64,000 bases of DNA from JAFDCJ01 sp964527835 (GTDB lineage Bacteria > Desulfobacterota > Desulfobacteria > Desulfobacterales > JAFDCJ01), in assembly GCA_964527835.1 (NCBI GenBank), contig CAZGNV010000006.1, forward strand, positions 35,044 through 99,043. The letters run 5' to 3'. Under the pieces are notes generated by a model. That model was not told the origin of the DNA. It worked only from the letters and a program-made list of their open reading frames with translations, and searched no databases. Positions 16,934 to 26,364 of this stretch are shown piece by piece. The position numbers and the translations under genes were made by a program. The stretch's first letter is position 1. Each line of letters begins with the position of its first letter.

Positions 16934-18798
16934 AACCAATTGTGGGTTGCGGCAATCGGGTGTTGGAGGTCGATCTTGGCCTGGAAACCGTAAAGGAAAT
17001 TCAGGTGTCCGAAAGCGACCGGCGGCAGTATATAGGGGGCAAGGGGCTGGGGCTGAAACTGCTTTTCGATCGTCTGCAGCCCGGCATCGATCCTCTGGGC
17101 AAGGACAATTACCTGGCTTTCATGATGGGGGTGCTGCTGGGCACCGGCGCGCCCTGTTCGGGGCGCTTTGCAGCGCTGACCAAATCGCCGCTGACCGGAA
17201 TCATGCTGTCTTCCTCCTGCGGCGGGCCCTTCGGCATGGCCTTTAAAACCGCCGGCTATGACGGGCTGCTGATCAGGGGACGATCCGCGCGGCCCGTTTA
17301 CCTGGAAATCGACGAGCATGGGGTCAGCTTTCGGGACGCCTCCCAGCTGTGGGGCAGGGACACCTTTGAAACCCAGGAAATGCTTGACCTGGGCAAAAAG
17401 GACGGGGCCGTGGCCATCGGTCCGGCCGGTGAAAACCGGGTGCTGTTCGCCAACATTGCCAGCGGCCATCGCTTCCTCGGCCGGGGAGGGATGGGGGCGG
17501 TCATGGGCGCCAAGCAGCTCAAGGCCATTGTCGCCCGCGGCGGCGCCTGGAGCATCGTCGCCCGGCATCCCGACGAATTCAAGGCGCTTTGCAAAAAGGC
17601 CACCGCGTACATCAACTCCAACCAGTACACCGGCAAGCTTTACCGGGATTACGGGACCAATTCCAATACCCTGCCCTGCAACCGGGCCGGCCTTTTGCCG
17701 GTGGAAAACTTTCGCCGGGGTTCGGACGCAAGAGCGGCGGACGTCTCCGGCCAGCGCCTGCGGGAAAAATACCACACCACCCACTTCACCTGCAAACCCT
17801 GCACGATTCTGTGCGGACACCGGGGAACCTACCCGGACGGCAGCCGTCACACCATCCCGGAATATGAGAGCCTGCACCTGCTGGGAACCAATCTCGGCAT
17901 TTTCGATACCGACCGCATCACGCAGTTCAACGACATCTGCTGCCGCATGGGCATGGACACCATTTCGGCAGGAGCGACCTTGTCCTACGTGATGGAAGCC
18001 GGTGAAAAGGGTCTGCTGACCACGGACCTCAAGTTCGGCTCCCCCCAGGGAGTTGCCGAGACGCTGATGGACATCGCCCAACGCCGCGACCGGGGGGGCG
18101 AGCTTGCCGACGGCACCCGCCGGCTGGCGGAAAAATACGGCGGCCGGCAGTTTGCCATCAACGTCAAGGGGCTGGAAATGGCCGCCTATGATCCCCGGGG
18201 TGCCTGGGGCCAGGGGCTTTCCTACGCGGTGGCCAACCGGGGAGGCTGCCACCTTTCGGCCTATGTGCTGGCCATGGAGATCTATTTCGGCCTGCTGCGT
18301 CCCGATACCACCCGGGCAAAACCGGAATTTGTGCGGCTGTTTGAAAGTGCGACCTGCTGTGTCAACTCCCTGCATACCTGCCAGTTCACCATGTTTGCCT
18401 ACACCCTGGAATCGCCGCTGACCAAATACACCCCGGACCCGGTGTTGGCGGCCATGATGCAGTATCTGCCCGCGGTGGCCACCCGGCTGGTGGATTTCAG
18501 CATGTACGCCAGGCTCTTTGCGGCGGTCACGGGAATCGATATGTCCAGCACAGAATTTCTGACCGCCGGGGACCGCATCCATGTCCTGGAGCGCTACATG
18601 AACACCCGTGAAGGCATATCGCGCAAAGATGACACCCTGCCGCAGCGTTTGTTAAACGAGGGCCGGCGCGACGATCCGCGACACATGACGGTGCCCCTGG
18701 ACGCCATGCTCGACCGCTACTATCGGCTCAGGGGCTACAACGCCGATGGGATTCCGACCACCGAAACCTTGCACAAACTGGGCATCGACGCCAAATGA
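16930..18798 (+). CDS. aor: Aldehyde:ferredoxin oxidoreductase (tungstopterin type)
   Basis: A 622-residue member of the AOR family, which oxidises aldehydes to acids with ferredoxin as acceptor, using a tungsten-bis-pterin and one [4Fe-4S] cluster. The N-terminal part shows YIGGKGLGLKLLFD and the family-typical small-residue run TGAPCSGRFAALTKSPLTG. The cluster ligands are the CKPCTILC motif (about residues 289-296) and a fourth Cys in the SATCCVNSLHTCQF segment near 475. KGLEMAAYDPRGAWGQGLSYA is the pterin-binding signature. An AAAGGAAGG ribosome site precedes ATG 16930. Its place between a phosphatase and a lyase-like PLP enzyme suggests that it handles an aldehyde formed by the next gene's product. 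Confidence 0.94.
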   Translation: MKPIVGCGNRVLEVDLGLETVKEIQVSESDRRQYIGGKGLGLKLLFDRLQPGIDPLGKDNYLAFMMGVLLGTGAPCSGRFAALTKSPLTGIMLSSSCGGPFGMAFKTAGYDGLLIRGRSARPVYLEIDEHGVSFRDASQLWGRDTFETQEMLDLGKKDGAVAIGPAGENRVLFANIASGHRFLGRGGMGAVMGAKQLKAIVARGGAWSIVARHPDEFKALCKKATAYINSNQYTGKLYRDYGTNSNTLPCNRAGLLPVENFRRGSDARAADVSGQRLREKYHTTHFTCKPCTILCGHRGTYPDGSRHTIPEYESLHLLGTNLGIFDTDRITQFNDICCRMGMDTISAGATLSYVMEAGEKGLLTTDLKFGSPQGVAETLMDIAQRRDRGGELADGTRRLAEKYGGRQFAINVKGLEMAAYDPRGAWGQGLSYAVANRGGCHLSAYVLAMEIYFGLLRPDTTRAKPEFVRLFESATCCVNSLHTCQFTMFAYTLESPLTKYTPDPVLAAMMQYLPAVATRLVDFSMYARLFAAVTGIDMSSTEFLTAGDRIHVLERYMNTREGISRKDDTLPQRLLNEGRRDDPRHMTVPLDAMLDRYYRLRGYNADGIPTTETLHKLGIDAK

Positions 18799-18810
18799 AA
18801 GGAGCGCTTA

Positions 18811-20265
18811 ATGATGAAGATACCGCCCCGGGGCAGATCGAAAGATGAGATTTTGACAACCCTGCAAAGCTATAAAGGAGACGATCTGGACTGGAAGTCC
18901 GGCCGGGTTTTCGGCTACATTTATGACCCCGGCAAAAAAGTGCATGATATCATCAACGACGCCTATACCATGTATCTGCCGGAAAACGCGCTCGACCCGC
19001 TGTCGTTTCCGAGCCTGCTGCGCCTGGAAAACGAAGTGGTGGCCATGACCGCCCGGCTGCTGGGCGGCGACGACCAGACGGTGGGCAACTTTACTTCCGG
19101 CGGCACGGAAAGCCTGATTCTGGCTGTCAAAACGGCCCGGGACTATTGCCGGGCCGTCAAACCGCAGATCAAGCAGCCGGAACTGGTGCTGCCCATCACC
19201 GCCCATGCCTCGATTTTCAAGGCCTGCCACTACCTGGGGGTCAAACCGGTGGTGACAAGGGTCGATGACGACACCTTTCTGGCCGACGTGGCGGCTATGC
19301 GCGAGGCCATCACCGACAACACGATTTTGCTGGTGGCATCGGCCCCCGGCTACGCCCATGGCGTTGTGGATCCGGTTGCCGCCATCGCCGCGCTGGCCAG
19401 GGAAAAAGACCTGCTGTGCCACGTGGATGCCTGCGTGGGCGGCATCCATCTTTCCTACATGCGCCAACTGGGCCATGAGGTTCCGGATTTCAACCTGGCC
19501 GTTGACGGGGTGACCTCGCTTTCCGTGGATCTTCACAAGTACGGCTATGCCGCCAAGGGAGCTTCGATTATTCTGTATGCCGGCAAGGAGCTGCGCAAAC
19601 ATCAGATCTGGGCCTGTTCGCGCTGGACCGGCTACACCGTCATCAACGCGGCGGTGACCAGCAGCAAGTCCGGCGGCCCCATGGCGGCAGCCTGGGCGGT
19701 GTTGAATTACCTGGGCGACGAGGGCTACATGGAAATCGTCAGCGAAGTGATGGCGGCCACCCGAAAGCTTGTCGACGGCATTGGCCGCATCAATGGCTTG
19801 CGGGTGCTGGGAAAACCGGATATGTGCATGTTTGCCGTGGCCTCCACCGATGAAAGGCTGAACGTCTACCGGCTGGCCGATGAAATGAAGAAAAAGGGAT
19901 GGTACCTGCAGCCCCAGTTCGCCCGGGAAAATTCACCGTCCAACCTGCACATCTCCCTGAACCGCTCCACCGTGCCCCAAGCCGAGGCGCTGCTGGAAGC
20001 CCTTGCAGCCACGGTCAAAGAGTTGCTGCAGCAGCCGGCGGATCCGGAAATTGTGCGCCTGCAGGCCGAGCTTGAAAAGCTTGCGCTCAATTTTGATGAG
20101 GAAACTTTTTTCAAGCTGGCGCAAATGGCCGGGGTGACCGGCACCGAAGCGCCCGAGAGCATGGCCACCGTCAACATGCTGCTCGAAGCGCTGCCCTATG
20201 AGATTAGCGAATTTATGCTCACCGAATATTTGAACAACCTGATGGTGCCGGGAAAGACTCCATGA
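18811..20265 (+). CDS. Pyridoxal-phosphate lyase/decarboxylase, sphingosine-1-phosphate lyase-like
   Basis: A 484-residue group II PLP enzyme. Features include NFTSGGTESLILAVKTARDY (cofactor phosphate cup), HVDACVGGIHLSYM with the cofactor Asp, and SVDLHKYGYAAKGASIILY, where the Lys forms the Schiff base. The DLHKYGYAxKG form is that of bacterial sphingosine-1-phosphate lyases rather than glutamate decarboxylases. The usual TxxGSRPGG segment is replaced here by TSSKSGGPMAAAW. An S1P-lyase-like cleavage would give phosphoethanolamine and a long-chain aldehyde, a plausible substrate for the upstream AOR; this is inference. AAGGAG lies 7 bp before ATG 18811, and the stop overlaps the next start. 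Confidence 0.85.
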   Translation: MMKIPPRGRSKDEILTTLQSYKGDDLDWKSGRVFGYIYDPGKKVHDIINDAYTMYLPENALDPLSFPSLLRLENEVVAMTARLLGGDDQTVGNFTSGGTESLILAVKTARDYCRAVKPQIKQPELVLPITAHASIFKACHYLGVKPVVTRVDDDTFLADVAAMREAITDNTILLVASAPGYAHGVVDPVAAIAALAREKDLLCHVDACVGGIHLSYMRQLGHEVPDFNLAVDGVTSLSVDLHKYGYAAKGASIILYAGKELRKHQIWACSRWTGYTVINAAVTSSKSGGPMAAAWAVLNYLGDEGYMEIVSEVMAATRKLVDGIGRINGLRVLGKPDMCMFAVASTDERLNVYRLADEMKKKGWYLQPQFARENSPSNLHISLNRSTVPQAEALLEALAATVKELLQQPADPEIVRLQAELEKLALNFDEETFFKLAQMAGVTGTEAPESMATVNMLLEALPYEISEFMLTEYLNNLMVPGKTP

Positions 20266-21557
20266 ACCTTATTTTCGCAGCGATGGTGCTGATTGCCTTT
20301 TTGTTTGCCGGCTGGCAGCAGATTTTTTTGCTCCCCGCCGCCGGACAGCCCACCTCCATGGAAATGCTTTCCAAGGCGATGATCGATTCGGCCGGCGGCG
20401 CCGTGGAGCTGGCCATCGGGCTGGTGGGGGTGATGGCGCTTTTTCTGGGGTTGATGAAAGTGGCCGAAGCCGGGGGGCTGCTCACCATTTTGGCCCGGCT
20501 CATCCGGCCGCTGATGGTGCGCCTGTTTCCCGATGTGCCGCCGGAACATCCGGCCATGGGGGCCATGATCTTAAATCTGGCCGCCAATGCGCTGGGCCTG
20601 GGCAACGCGGCCACCCCCTTCGGCATCCGGGCCATGCAGGAGCTGGACCGGCTAAACCCCCGCCCCGGCACCGCCACCAACGCCATGGCCCTGTTTCTGG
20701 CCATCAACACGTCCAGTGTGACGCTGCTGCCCACCGGTGTGATTGCCCTGCGCGCAGCAGCCGGATCGGCGGACCCGGCCGCAATTTTGCCCACCACCCT
20801 GTTTGCCACCATCGGTTCGACCACCGTGGCTGTCATCGCCGCCAAGCTTTATCAGCGCCTGGTTCCGCTGCGCCTGGAAGATGGCGACCCCCTGCCGCCG
20901 CAGGACGGCACCCCCGAGCGGCCGGCATCCCCGCCGTCCCAGGAAACCCCGCCGGGCTATCCCCTGTGGGTCAGCCTGATCGCCCTGGGAGTGCTGGTGG
21001 CCCTGATACCGCTGGCCGTGCTCTACGGGCGGGCGGTCTCCCCCTGGATTCTGCCCCTGCTGATGGTCGGCTTTCTTGGTTTCGGCCTGTTGCGGCGGGT
21101 CAGCATTTACGAGGTGTTCGTTGAAGGCGCCAAGGAAGGATTCCAGGTGGCCCTGCGCATCATTCCCTTTCTGGTGGCCATCCTGGTGGCGGTGGGCATG
21201 CTGCGGGCCAGCGGGGCGCTGGATGCCATTGTGGGAGTGCTGGGCGGCATCACCAGCCGGTTTGGGCTGCCGGCCGAGGCGCTTCCCATGGCCCTGATGC
21301 GGCCGCTGTCAGGATCGGGGGCTTACGGGATTCTGGCATCGATCATCAATGACCCGTCCATCGGCCCTGACAGCTACACCGGCTACCTGGTGTCCACCCT
21401 GCAGGGATCCACTGAAACCACGTTTTATGTCATGGCGGTCTATTTCGGGGCGGTCCAGGTGCGCCGCATCCGCCACAGCTTGGCCGCCGCCTTGACCGCC
21501 GATGTGGCCGGCGTGGTTTTTGCCATCCTGGCCTGCCTGTTTTTTCTGCGGTACTAA
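20262..21557 (+). CDS. SpmA-SpmB fusion (nucleoside-recognition domain membrane protein)
   Basis: A 431-residue polytopic membrane protein. The first half (residues 1-210) resembles spore maturation protein A, with LGNAATPFGIRAMQELDRLNP, TNAMALFLAINTSSVTLLPTGVIALRA and the Gate-domain pattern. A Pro-rich loop (about 212-235, PLPPQDGTPERPASPPS) leads into a SpmB-like half with GAKEGFQVALRIIPFLVAILVAVGMLRASG, RPLSGSGAYGI and QGSTETTFYVMAVYFGAV. In Bacillus these are two genes involved in spore core dehydration. In non-sporulating bacteria the fused form is common and its transported substrate is unknown. The ATG overlaps the preceding stop by 4 bp, making it the last gene of the operon. Confidence 0.88.
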   Translation: MNLIFAAMVLIAFLFAGWQQIFLLPAAGQPTSMEMLSKAMIDSAGGAVELAIGLVGVMALFLGLMKVAEAGGLLTILARLIRPLMVRLFPDVPPEHPAMGAMILNLAANALGLGNAATPFGIRAMQELDRLNPRPGTATNAMALFLAINTSSVTLLPTGVIALRAAAGSADPAAILPTTLFATIGSTTVAVIAAKLYQRLVPLRLEDGDPLPPQDGTPERPASPPSQETPPGYPLWVSLIALGVLVALIPLAVLYGRAVSPWILPLLMVGFLGFGLLRRVSIYEVFVEGAKEGFQVALRIIPFLVAILVAVGMLRASGALDAIVGVLGGITSRFGLPAEALPMALMRPLSGSGAYGILASIINDPSIGPDSYTGYLVSTLQGSTETTFYVMAVYFGAVQVRRIRHSLAAALTADVAGVVFAILACLFFLRY

Positions 21558-21565
21558 TAGGTTGG

Positions 21566-22288
21566 TCATTGCGGCAGCGGTATGGGCTGCGGCACTTTTA
21601 TCTGGCGTGGATCGGTGATGTACGGGGTGGTGAAAAAATGATCGGCCTGATACATGATGTGGTTAAGGGCGTCATCGAGCTGCCGGCGGCAGGCTTCGCA
21701 CTGCCGGCGGCAGGCATCGGGGGGCACGACGATGGGATTTTGCGCATACAGGGCCACGATGCGGGCAAAGGGTTTGGGAATTATGGTCCGGTCCCAGCTA
21801 TTGAGGGTCCAGTAACGGTCGGCACTCCAGATGACCGGGACAATCGGCAGGCCGGTTCTTTTGGCCAGGTAAATGATTCCCGGTTTGGCTACAAAGCGCG
21901 GCCCCCGGGGGGCATCGGCCACCAATCCACCTTTATGACCCTGACTGACAAGGGTCTCCATTTCACGAAATGCCTGCCTGCCGCCCCTTGAGGAAGAGCC
22001 CCGGGCGGTGATCCACCCGAAGCGCCGGGCTGCCTGGGCAGCCAGCTCCCCGTCTTTGCTGGCACTGGCAATCGACACCACGTTCTGGTTGCGGTACCAG
22101 TAGATGACGAAAAAAAGCCCCCGGTGCCAGCTGGCGTAAAGCAGTCCCCGGCCGGGATTTTGTCGCCGGCAGGACTGTTCGATTTCGCGGCCGAACTCGG
22201 TGATCCGGCAGGTGCCCAGCCACAGACTGGCCGTCCATTTGGCCAGCCAGCCGAACGCATAATAGCCTGCCCGTTTGCCCAAGCCCAT
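21566..22288 (-). CDS. DUF374 lysophospholipid acyltransferase-like protein
   Basis: A 240-residue protein of the DUF374 group related to LpxL/PlsC acyltransferases. LLYASWHRGLFFVIYWYR (about residues 49-66) contains a His box in a hydrophobic context. ASASKDGELAAQAARRFGW and the ARGSSSRGGRQAFREM segment are typical of DUF374, and GGLVADAPRGPRFVAKPGIIYLAKRTGLPIVPV is the family signature. It probably transfers acyl chains to a lipid A or other lipid acceptor at the inner membrane; the substrate is not known. The ribosome site AAAGGA precedes ATG 22288. It converges on the SpmAB gene with only 8 bp between the stops. Confidence 0.85.
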   Translation of the reverse strand: MGLGKRAGYYAFGWLAKWTASLWLGTCRITEFGREIEQSCRRQNPGRGLLYASWHRGLFFVIYWYRNQNVVSIASASKDGELAAQAARRFGWITARGSSSRGGRQAFREMETLVSQGHKGGLVADAPRGPRFVAKPGIIYLAKRTGLPIVPVIWSADRYWTLNSWDRTIIPKPFARIVALYAQNPIVVPPDACRRQCEACRRQLDDALNHIMYQADHFFTTPYITDPRQIKVPQPIPLPQ

Positions 22289-22877
22289 CGCGATCCTTTC
22301 TCCCGCTGGAAGTTAATGATGGTACTGATTTTGCATTAAATTTGGCATAACCACTTTGTAAGGCTTTTATCTTACCCTGCGACAAAATGTTTGACAAGTG
22401 GTTTCGGTGGATGAAAAAAATACAGCCGGTTCGCGGAAAATCCAAAATAGCAAGCGATAACAGCAGGTTGTTCTTTTATAAATTTGACTGCCGGGATGCC
22501 TTCCCGGGGTGCCCAACGACTGGCGACCCAAATATCCAGATCCGGCCCGGTGCCAGGAGCGTCATTATAACGTCGGCACAATGCTCTCGGCGCTGGCTTT
22601 TAGCGGTCTAAAAAGTTGCAGCTTGCCAGATGATGATTAAGATCTAGCTAGAAGATCCGCAGGGCATCACCGGGATTCAGCAGATGTCACAATAGTCTGT
22701 CACCCCCCCCGGAAGATAACGATAAGCGTAAGGGGGGTAACGGTTGCGTCACGGCATCTGCAACGGTAACGGTTGGCGCAACTGCCGTCCGGTCCGATGG
22801 CGAGCAGCAGGGACCCGGCCGGCCAGTACAAACAAAATAGATGGCCGCAGATCAACCAATCAAATTATGGGAGAGGG
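22289..22877. other. Intergenic regulatory region upstream of the PrkA operon and the DUF374 gene
   Basis: This 589-bp divergent spacer holds no convincing gene. It contains a CCGGGA/TCCCGG hairpin near 22489-22507 and an oddly C-rich then G-rich stretch (about 22700-22737). A direct repeat GGTAACGGTTG occurs at about 22736 and 22764. No clear sigma-54 or sigma-70 promoter was recognised, although the length and low coding quality suggest a substantial control region for the stress-type operon that starts at 22878. A 74-residue reading frame at 22387-22611 has no ribosome site and no family resemblance. Confidence 0.4.
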
Positions 22878-24941
22878 ATGAAAATGCCTAGCACTGCCAG
22901 CACACTCCAGCACCATTTGGCCGAGGTTAAAGCGGGCCGCCGCCGCTTTGAAAATGCCTTCCAGGCCGTCACCCGCATGATCCTGGGAAGCAGCATTGAA
23001 AAGGTGGTCGTTAACGGAAAAACCACCTATGATTTCAGTATCTTTCGTCAGGGATCCAAGCATGTGATCGGCATGTATGACGAAATCAACAGCTTTGTTT
23101 CCTATGTCAAGGATGCTGCCGAAGGCGGGTCATCCAAGGAGATGGCCTTTGTCCTCGTGGGTGAGCCGGGAAACGGCAAGACTTTTTTCGTCGAATTTTT
23201 GTCCGATTGCTACCGCCGGTTTCTGTTTCAGGAGGAAAACCGCAAGTATACCTTCCGCTTCTTGAACATGGACAAACTGGGCAATTACGGAAAGATCAAG
23301 ATCATCGAATCCCAGACCTATGAAGATCCACTGATTCTGGCCATGAATCTGTTTGAAGATCCGGATAAAAACCGGGAGTACCTGGCCGGCCAGGTCGGGT
23401 TTTCCGACAAACAGGTCGAAGAGGTGTATGAAAATTACCGGCCCCTGGGAGCATGCAGCGGATATATCTGGAATGACATTGCCAATTTCACCGGCGGCAA
23501 GATCGAAGACATGCTCAAACATGTGGAAATTGTTCCGGTGCCGCTGATTGAAAGCCTGGGCACCCTGACCGGGAAATACCCGGCCAAGGATAAGATCACC
23601 TCCTCTTCGGTGGACCTGCTGGGCGAAGAGTCCATTCAGCGGCTGCTGCACATCTCCGATACCAACAATCCCTATCGCTTTGATCTGCGGCGCGGTGCAT
23701 TGGCCCGGGTGGCCGGCGGCGGAATTCATTTCAGCGACGAAATCTACAAGAATAAAAAGGACCTGGTCCAGGTCTACCTGGGGGTTATCCAGAACCGCAA
23801 CATTGAAATCGACGGCTATAAATGGCCCATTGACACCCTGATCATCGCGACCAGCAACAACTCCGAATTTCACCGCTTTCTGTCTGAGAAGGAAGAAGCG
23901 CCGATTGTGGACCGCTGCCGGATCTGCTATGTGTCGCACAACACCAACTATAAACTGCAAAAAGACCTGACCAACTACACCATCGGCAGTGAGGCCCGCA
24001 CCACATTGACCTACGAGGAGCTGCACCAGGATCCCAACCTGAACTATGCGGCCTCGGTGGCGGTGGTGTTGTCCCGCCTGCCGCGCTCCGAAAAACTGAC
24101 CCCGGTGGAAACCATGAAGTTGGCCGCCGGCGAGGTGGCCGGCGAAAAAAGCATCAAGACCCTGGCTGAAGTCATTGACACCCTCAACCAGGACCCTGAA
24201 ATCATCAACCGCTTCGGCCAGAAGGGGCTGGGGCAGCGCAACCTCGGACGGGCGATCCAGCTTCTGATCGAAAGCTCGGAGACCAACGAAGGCCAGTGCA
24301 TGTTTGCTTATGATATTTTCAGGGCCCTGGAACGCATCATCCTGGATTACGTCACCGAGGCCAATGACCGGACCAAATACCTGGAGGATCTCAAAACCGC
24401 CAAAGGACTGTATCGCGAACGCATCATGACCGAAATGTTCAACGCCTACATGGATGAACCCTTCGCCATTCGCAAAGACGTGATGAATTATGTGAACATG
24501 ATCATCGGTATCGATGCCGAAAACTTGGGACCCGATAAAATGTGGAAGTACAAGGACCCGCAAACCGGGGAACTCAAGGCGCTGAAGATCGATGAACGGT
24601 ACATCAACAGCGTCGAGGAGCGGCTGGGCCTGAAGACCGAAGAGCAGCGGGAATCATTTCGCACTTCGATCCGCAAAATATACGGCCAGAAAATCTCCGT
24701 TGATCCAGGCTACGATTTTATGGACAACCTGGAGCTGGTCAAGGCCGTCACCGATGTGCGGCTCAAATCCGATATCGCCGGCGCGGGCAGCCTGATCGGG
24801 GCGCTGGCCAACCGAACCAACGAAGAAAACCAGAAGCTCTATGACCGCATGATCAGCACCATGCTGGAGAAACTGGGCTACTGCAAGACCTGCGCCCAGA
24901 AAACCATCGAATATTTTTGCACCCAGGAAGATGAAAAATAG
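22878..24941 (+). CDS. prkA: PrkA-family serine protein kinase (first copy)
   Basis: A 687-residue cytoplasmic AAA-type protein of the PrkA/YeaG family. VLVGEPGNGKTFFVEFLSDCYRRF (Walker A about residues 93-102) starts the AAA_PrkA domain. TDNTNPYRFDLRRGAL-like text (SDTNNPYRFDLRRGALARVAG) and GGIHFSDEIYKNKKDLVQ with the Walker-B-like acidic pair follow. IIATSNNSEFHRFLSEKEEAPIVDRCRICYV is the family signature. PrkA proteins phosphorylate serine residues and act in sustained starvation responses in enterobacteria. GGGAGAGGG precedes two ATGs, 22878 and 22884, and the second has the better spacing. An upstream in-frame start at 22773 has no such site. The DUF444 gene follows after 5 bp. Confidence 0.92.
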   Translation: MKMPSTASTLQHHLAEVKAGRRRFENAFQAVTRMILGSSIEKVVVNGKTTYDFSIFRQGSKHVIGMYDEINSFVSYVKDAAEGGSSKEMAFVLVGEPGNGKTFFVEFLSDCYRRFLFQEENRKYTFRFLNMDKLGNYGKIKIIESQTYEDPLILAMNLFEDPDKNREYLAGQVGFSDKQVEEVYENYRPLGACSGYIWNDIANFTGGKIEDMLKHVEIVPVPLIESLGTLTGKYPAKDKITSSSVDLLGEESIQRLLHISDTNNPYRFDLRRGALARVAGGGIHFSDEIYKNKKDLVQVYLGVIQNRNIEIDGYKWPIDTLIIATSNNSEFHRFLSEKEEAPIVDRCRICYVSHNTNYKLQKDLTNYTIGSEARTTLTYEELHQDPNLNYAASVAVVLSRLPRSEKLTPVETMKLAAGEVAGEKSIKTLAEVIDTLNQDPEIINRFGQKGLGQRNLGRAIQLLIESSETNEGQCMFAYDIFRALERIILDYVTEANDRTKYLEDLKTAKGLYRERIMTEMFNAYMDEPFAIRKDVMNYVNMIIGIDAENLGPDKMWKYKDPQTGELKALKIDERYINSVEERLGLKTEEQRESFRTSIRKIYGQKISVDPGYDFMDNLELVKAVTDVRLKSDIAGAGSLIGALANRTNEENQKLYDRMISTMLEKLGYCKTCAQKTIEYFCTQEDEK

Positions 24942-24946
24942 GGGCC

Positions 24947-26335
24947 ATGAAAACCAAACCCATCCAGCTTTACCGGCAGCTCAAAAAAAGGGGCCTGTCC
25001 TCCGAGCGGGAAAAAAAGATCCTTTTGGAGCTCAACGATTCCGGCACCCATGATCTGCCCGGCAGCGACCCGTCCGCAGACGGCGACCAGATGTCTTTGC
25101 CGGTGCGTCACAGTTGCTATGACTATCACGACTTGCTGGATCTGCAGGCCATGACCGCCATGCAGTTTTCCCCCAATGTCAGCATCAAGTCCATCGATGA
25201 GCTTCTCGAACGCGACCGGCAGCGGGAAAAAGACGGCTTTCCGCGCAAGATCAATGTGGGACGCCTGATCAAACCCGGCAAAAGCGGCAAGGACAAGGTG
25301 GTCATCGTGCCCTCCACGGTGGAAGAAAAATTTTTGCATGACACCTCTTTTCGCACGGAAGAAGAACAGGGCAGCGGGGGGGCCGGCGACGGCGAAGAAG
25401 GAGAGGTGATCGGTGAGCAGCCGGTGCGCGATCCGGAGCAGCAGGGCGGGACCGGACCCGGGCAGGGCGAAGGCGGCCAGCATGAGATGGAGTCCAACGC
25501 CTATGATCTGGGCAAGATTCTGACCGAAAAATTCGAGCTGCCCAACCTCAAGGACAAGGGCAAAAAGCGTTCCCTGACCCGCTACACCTATGACCTGACG
25601 GACAAAAACCGCGGTTTCGGCCAACTGCTCGATAAAAAGGCGACCTTGCGCAAAATCGTTGAAACCAACATCCACCTGGGCAATCTGCCTGACGTCGGCA
25701 ACATCGATGCCAGCCGGTTTTTGATATCGCCCCGGGACCTGGTCTACCGCATCCTGTCGCGGGAAAAGGATTACGAATCCCAGGCCATGGTTTTTTTCCT
25801 GCGGGATTATTCCGGCTCCATGGCCGGAGCGGTCACCACCCTGGTGGTGGCCCAGCATGTGCTGATCTATAGCTGGCTGCTGTACCAGTATGCCATGCAG
25901 GTCGATACCCGCTTTATCCTGCACGACACCGAGGCTACCGAGGTGCCGGATTTTTACACCTATTACAACTCCAAGGTGGCCGGCGGAACCCAGGTGTCAT
26001 CGGCCTACAAACTGGTCAACGAGATCATTGAAAAAGAAAGTCTGGCCAGGGATTACAACATCTATATCTTCCATGGCACCGATGGCGACGACTGGGACAC
26101 CGACGGCAAGGAGAGCCTGCCGCAGCTCAAAAAGATGCTGACCTGCGCCAGCCGGGTGGGCATCACAATCGCCGAACACGCGGGGGCTGCCAGCGGCAGC
26201 ACCGAGGTTGAAAAATACCTGAAAAAATCCGGCCTGCTGGAAGAAAAAAAAGACCTGCTGCGGCTGGACGTCATGAAGGAAGATGCCACCGAGCCGCGAC
26301 TGATCGAGGGGATCAAGCACCTGATTTCAGAATAA
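24947..26335 (+). CDS. yeaH: DUF444/YeaH-like von Willebrand A protein
   Basis: A 462-residue DUF444 protein. The N-terminal third is charged; residues about 140-180 form a low-complexity Gly/Glu/Gln linker (GSGGAGDGEEGEVIGEQPV and after). The C-terminal vWA domain carries VFFLRDYSGSMAGAVTT, a DxSxS metal-ion-dependent adhesion motif, and HGTDGDDWDTDGKESLPQL near residue 375. In E. coli the homologue YeaH is co-transcribed with the kinase YeaG (PrkA), and the same neighbour order is seen here. The spacing is 5 bp to prkA1 and 29 bp to spoVR. Function is presumed to be as a partner or substrate of the kinase. Confidence 0.92.
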   Translation: MKTKPIQLYRQLKKRGLSSEREKKILLELNDSGTHDLPGSDPSADGDQMSLPVRHSCYDYHDLLDLQAMTAMQFSPNVSIKSIDELLERDRQREKDGFPRKINVGRLIKPGKSGKDKVVIVPSTVEEKFLHDTSFRTEEEQGSGGAGDGEEGEVIGEQPVRDPEQQGGTGPGQGEGGQHEMESNAYDLGKILTEKFELPNLKDKGKKRSLTRYTYDLTDKNRGFGQLLDKKATLRKIVETNIHLGNLPDVGNIDASRFLISPRDLVYRILSREKDYESQAMVFFLRDYSGSMAGAVTTLVVAQHVLIYSWLLYQYAMQVDTRFILHDTEATEVPDFYTYYNSKVAGGTQVSSAYKLVNEIIEKESLARDYNIYIFHGTDGDDWDTDGKESLPQLKKMLTCASRVGITIAEHAGAASGSTEVEKYLKKSGLLEEKKDLLRLDVMKEDATEPRLIEGIKHLISE

Positions 26336-26364
26336 ACCGGCAACGCGCCAACCGGGTTTGAACG

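Noticed and set aside
22321..22370. Sigma-54-like TGGCAT...TTG element
   Set aside because: The spacing between the GG and GC positions is off by one and the orientation does not fit either gene well.
22387..22611. 74-residue plus-strand reading frame upstream of prkA1
   Set aside because: No ribosome site, mixed composition and no family resemblance; more likely leader DNA.
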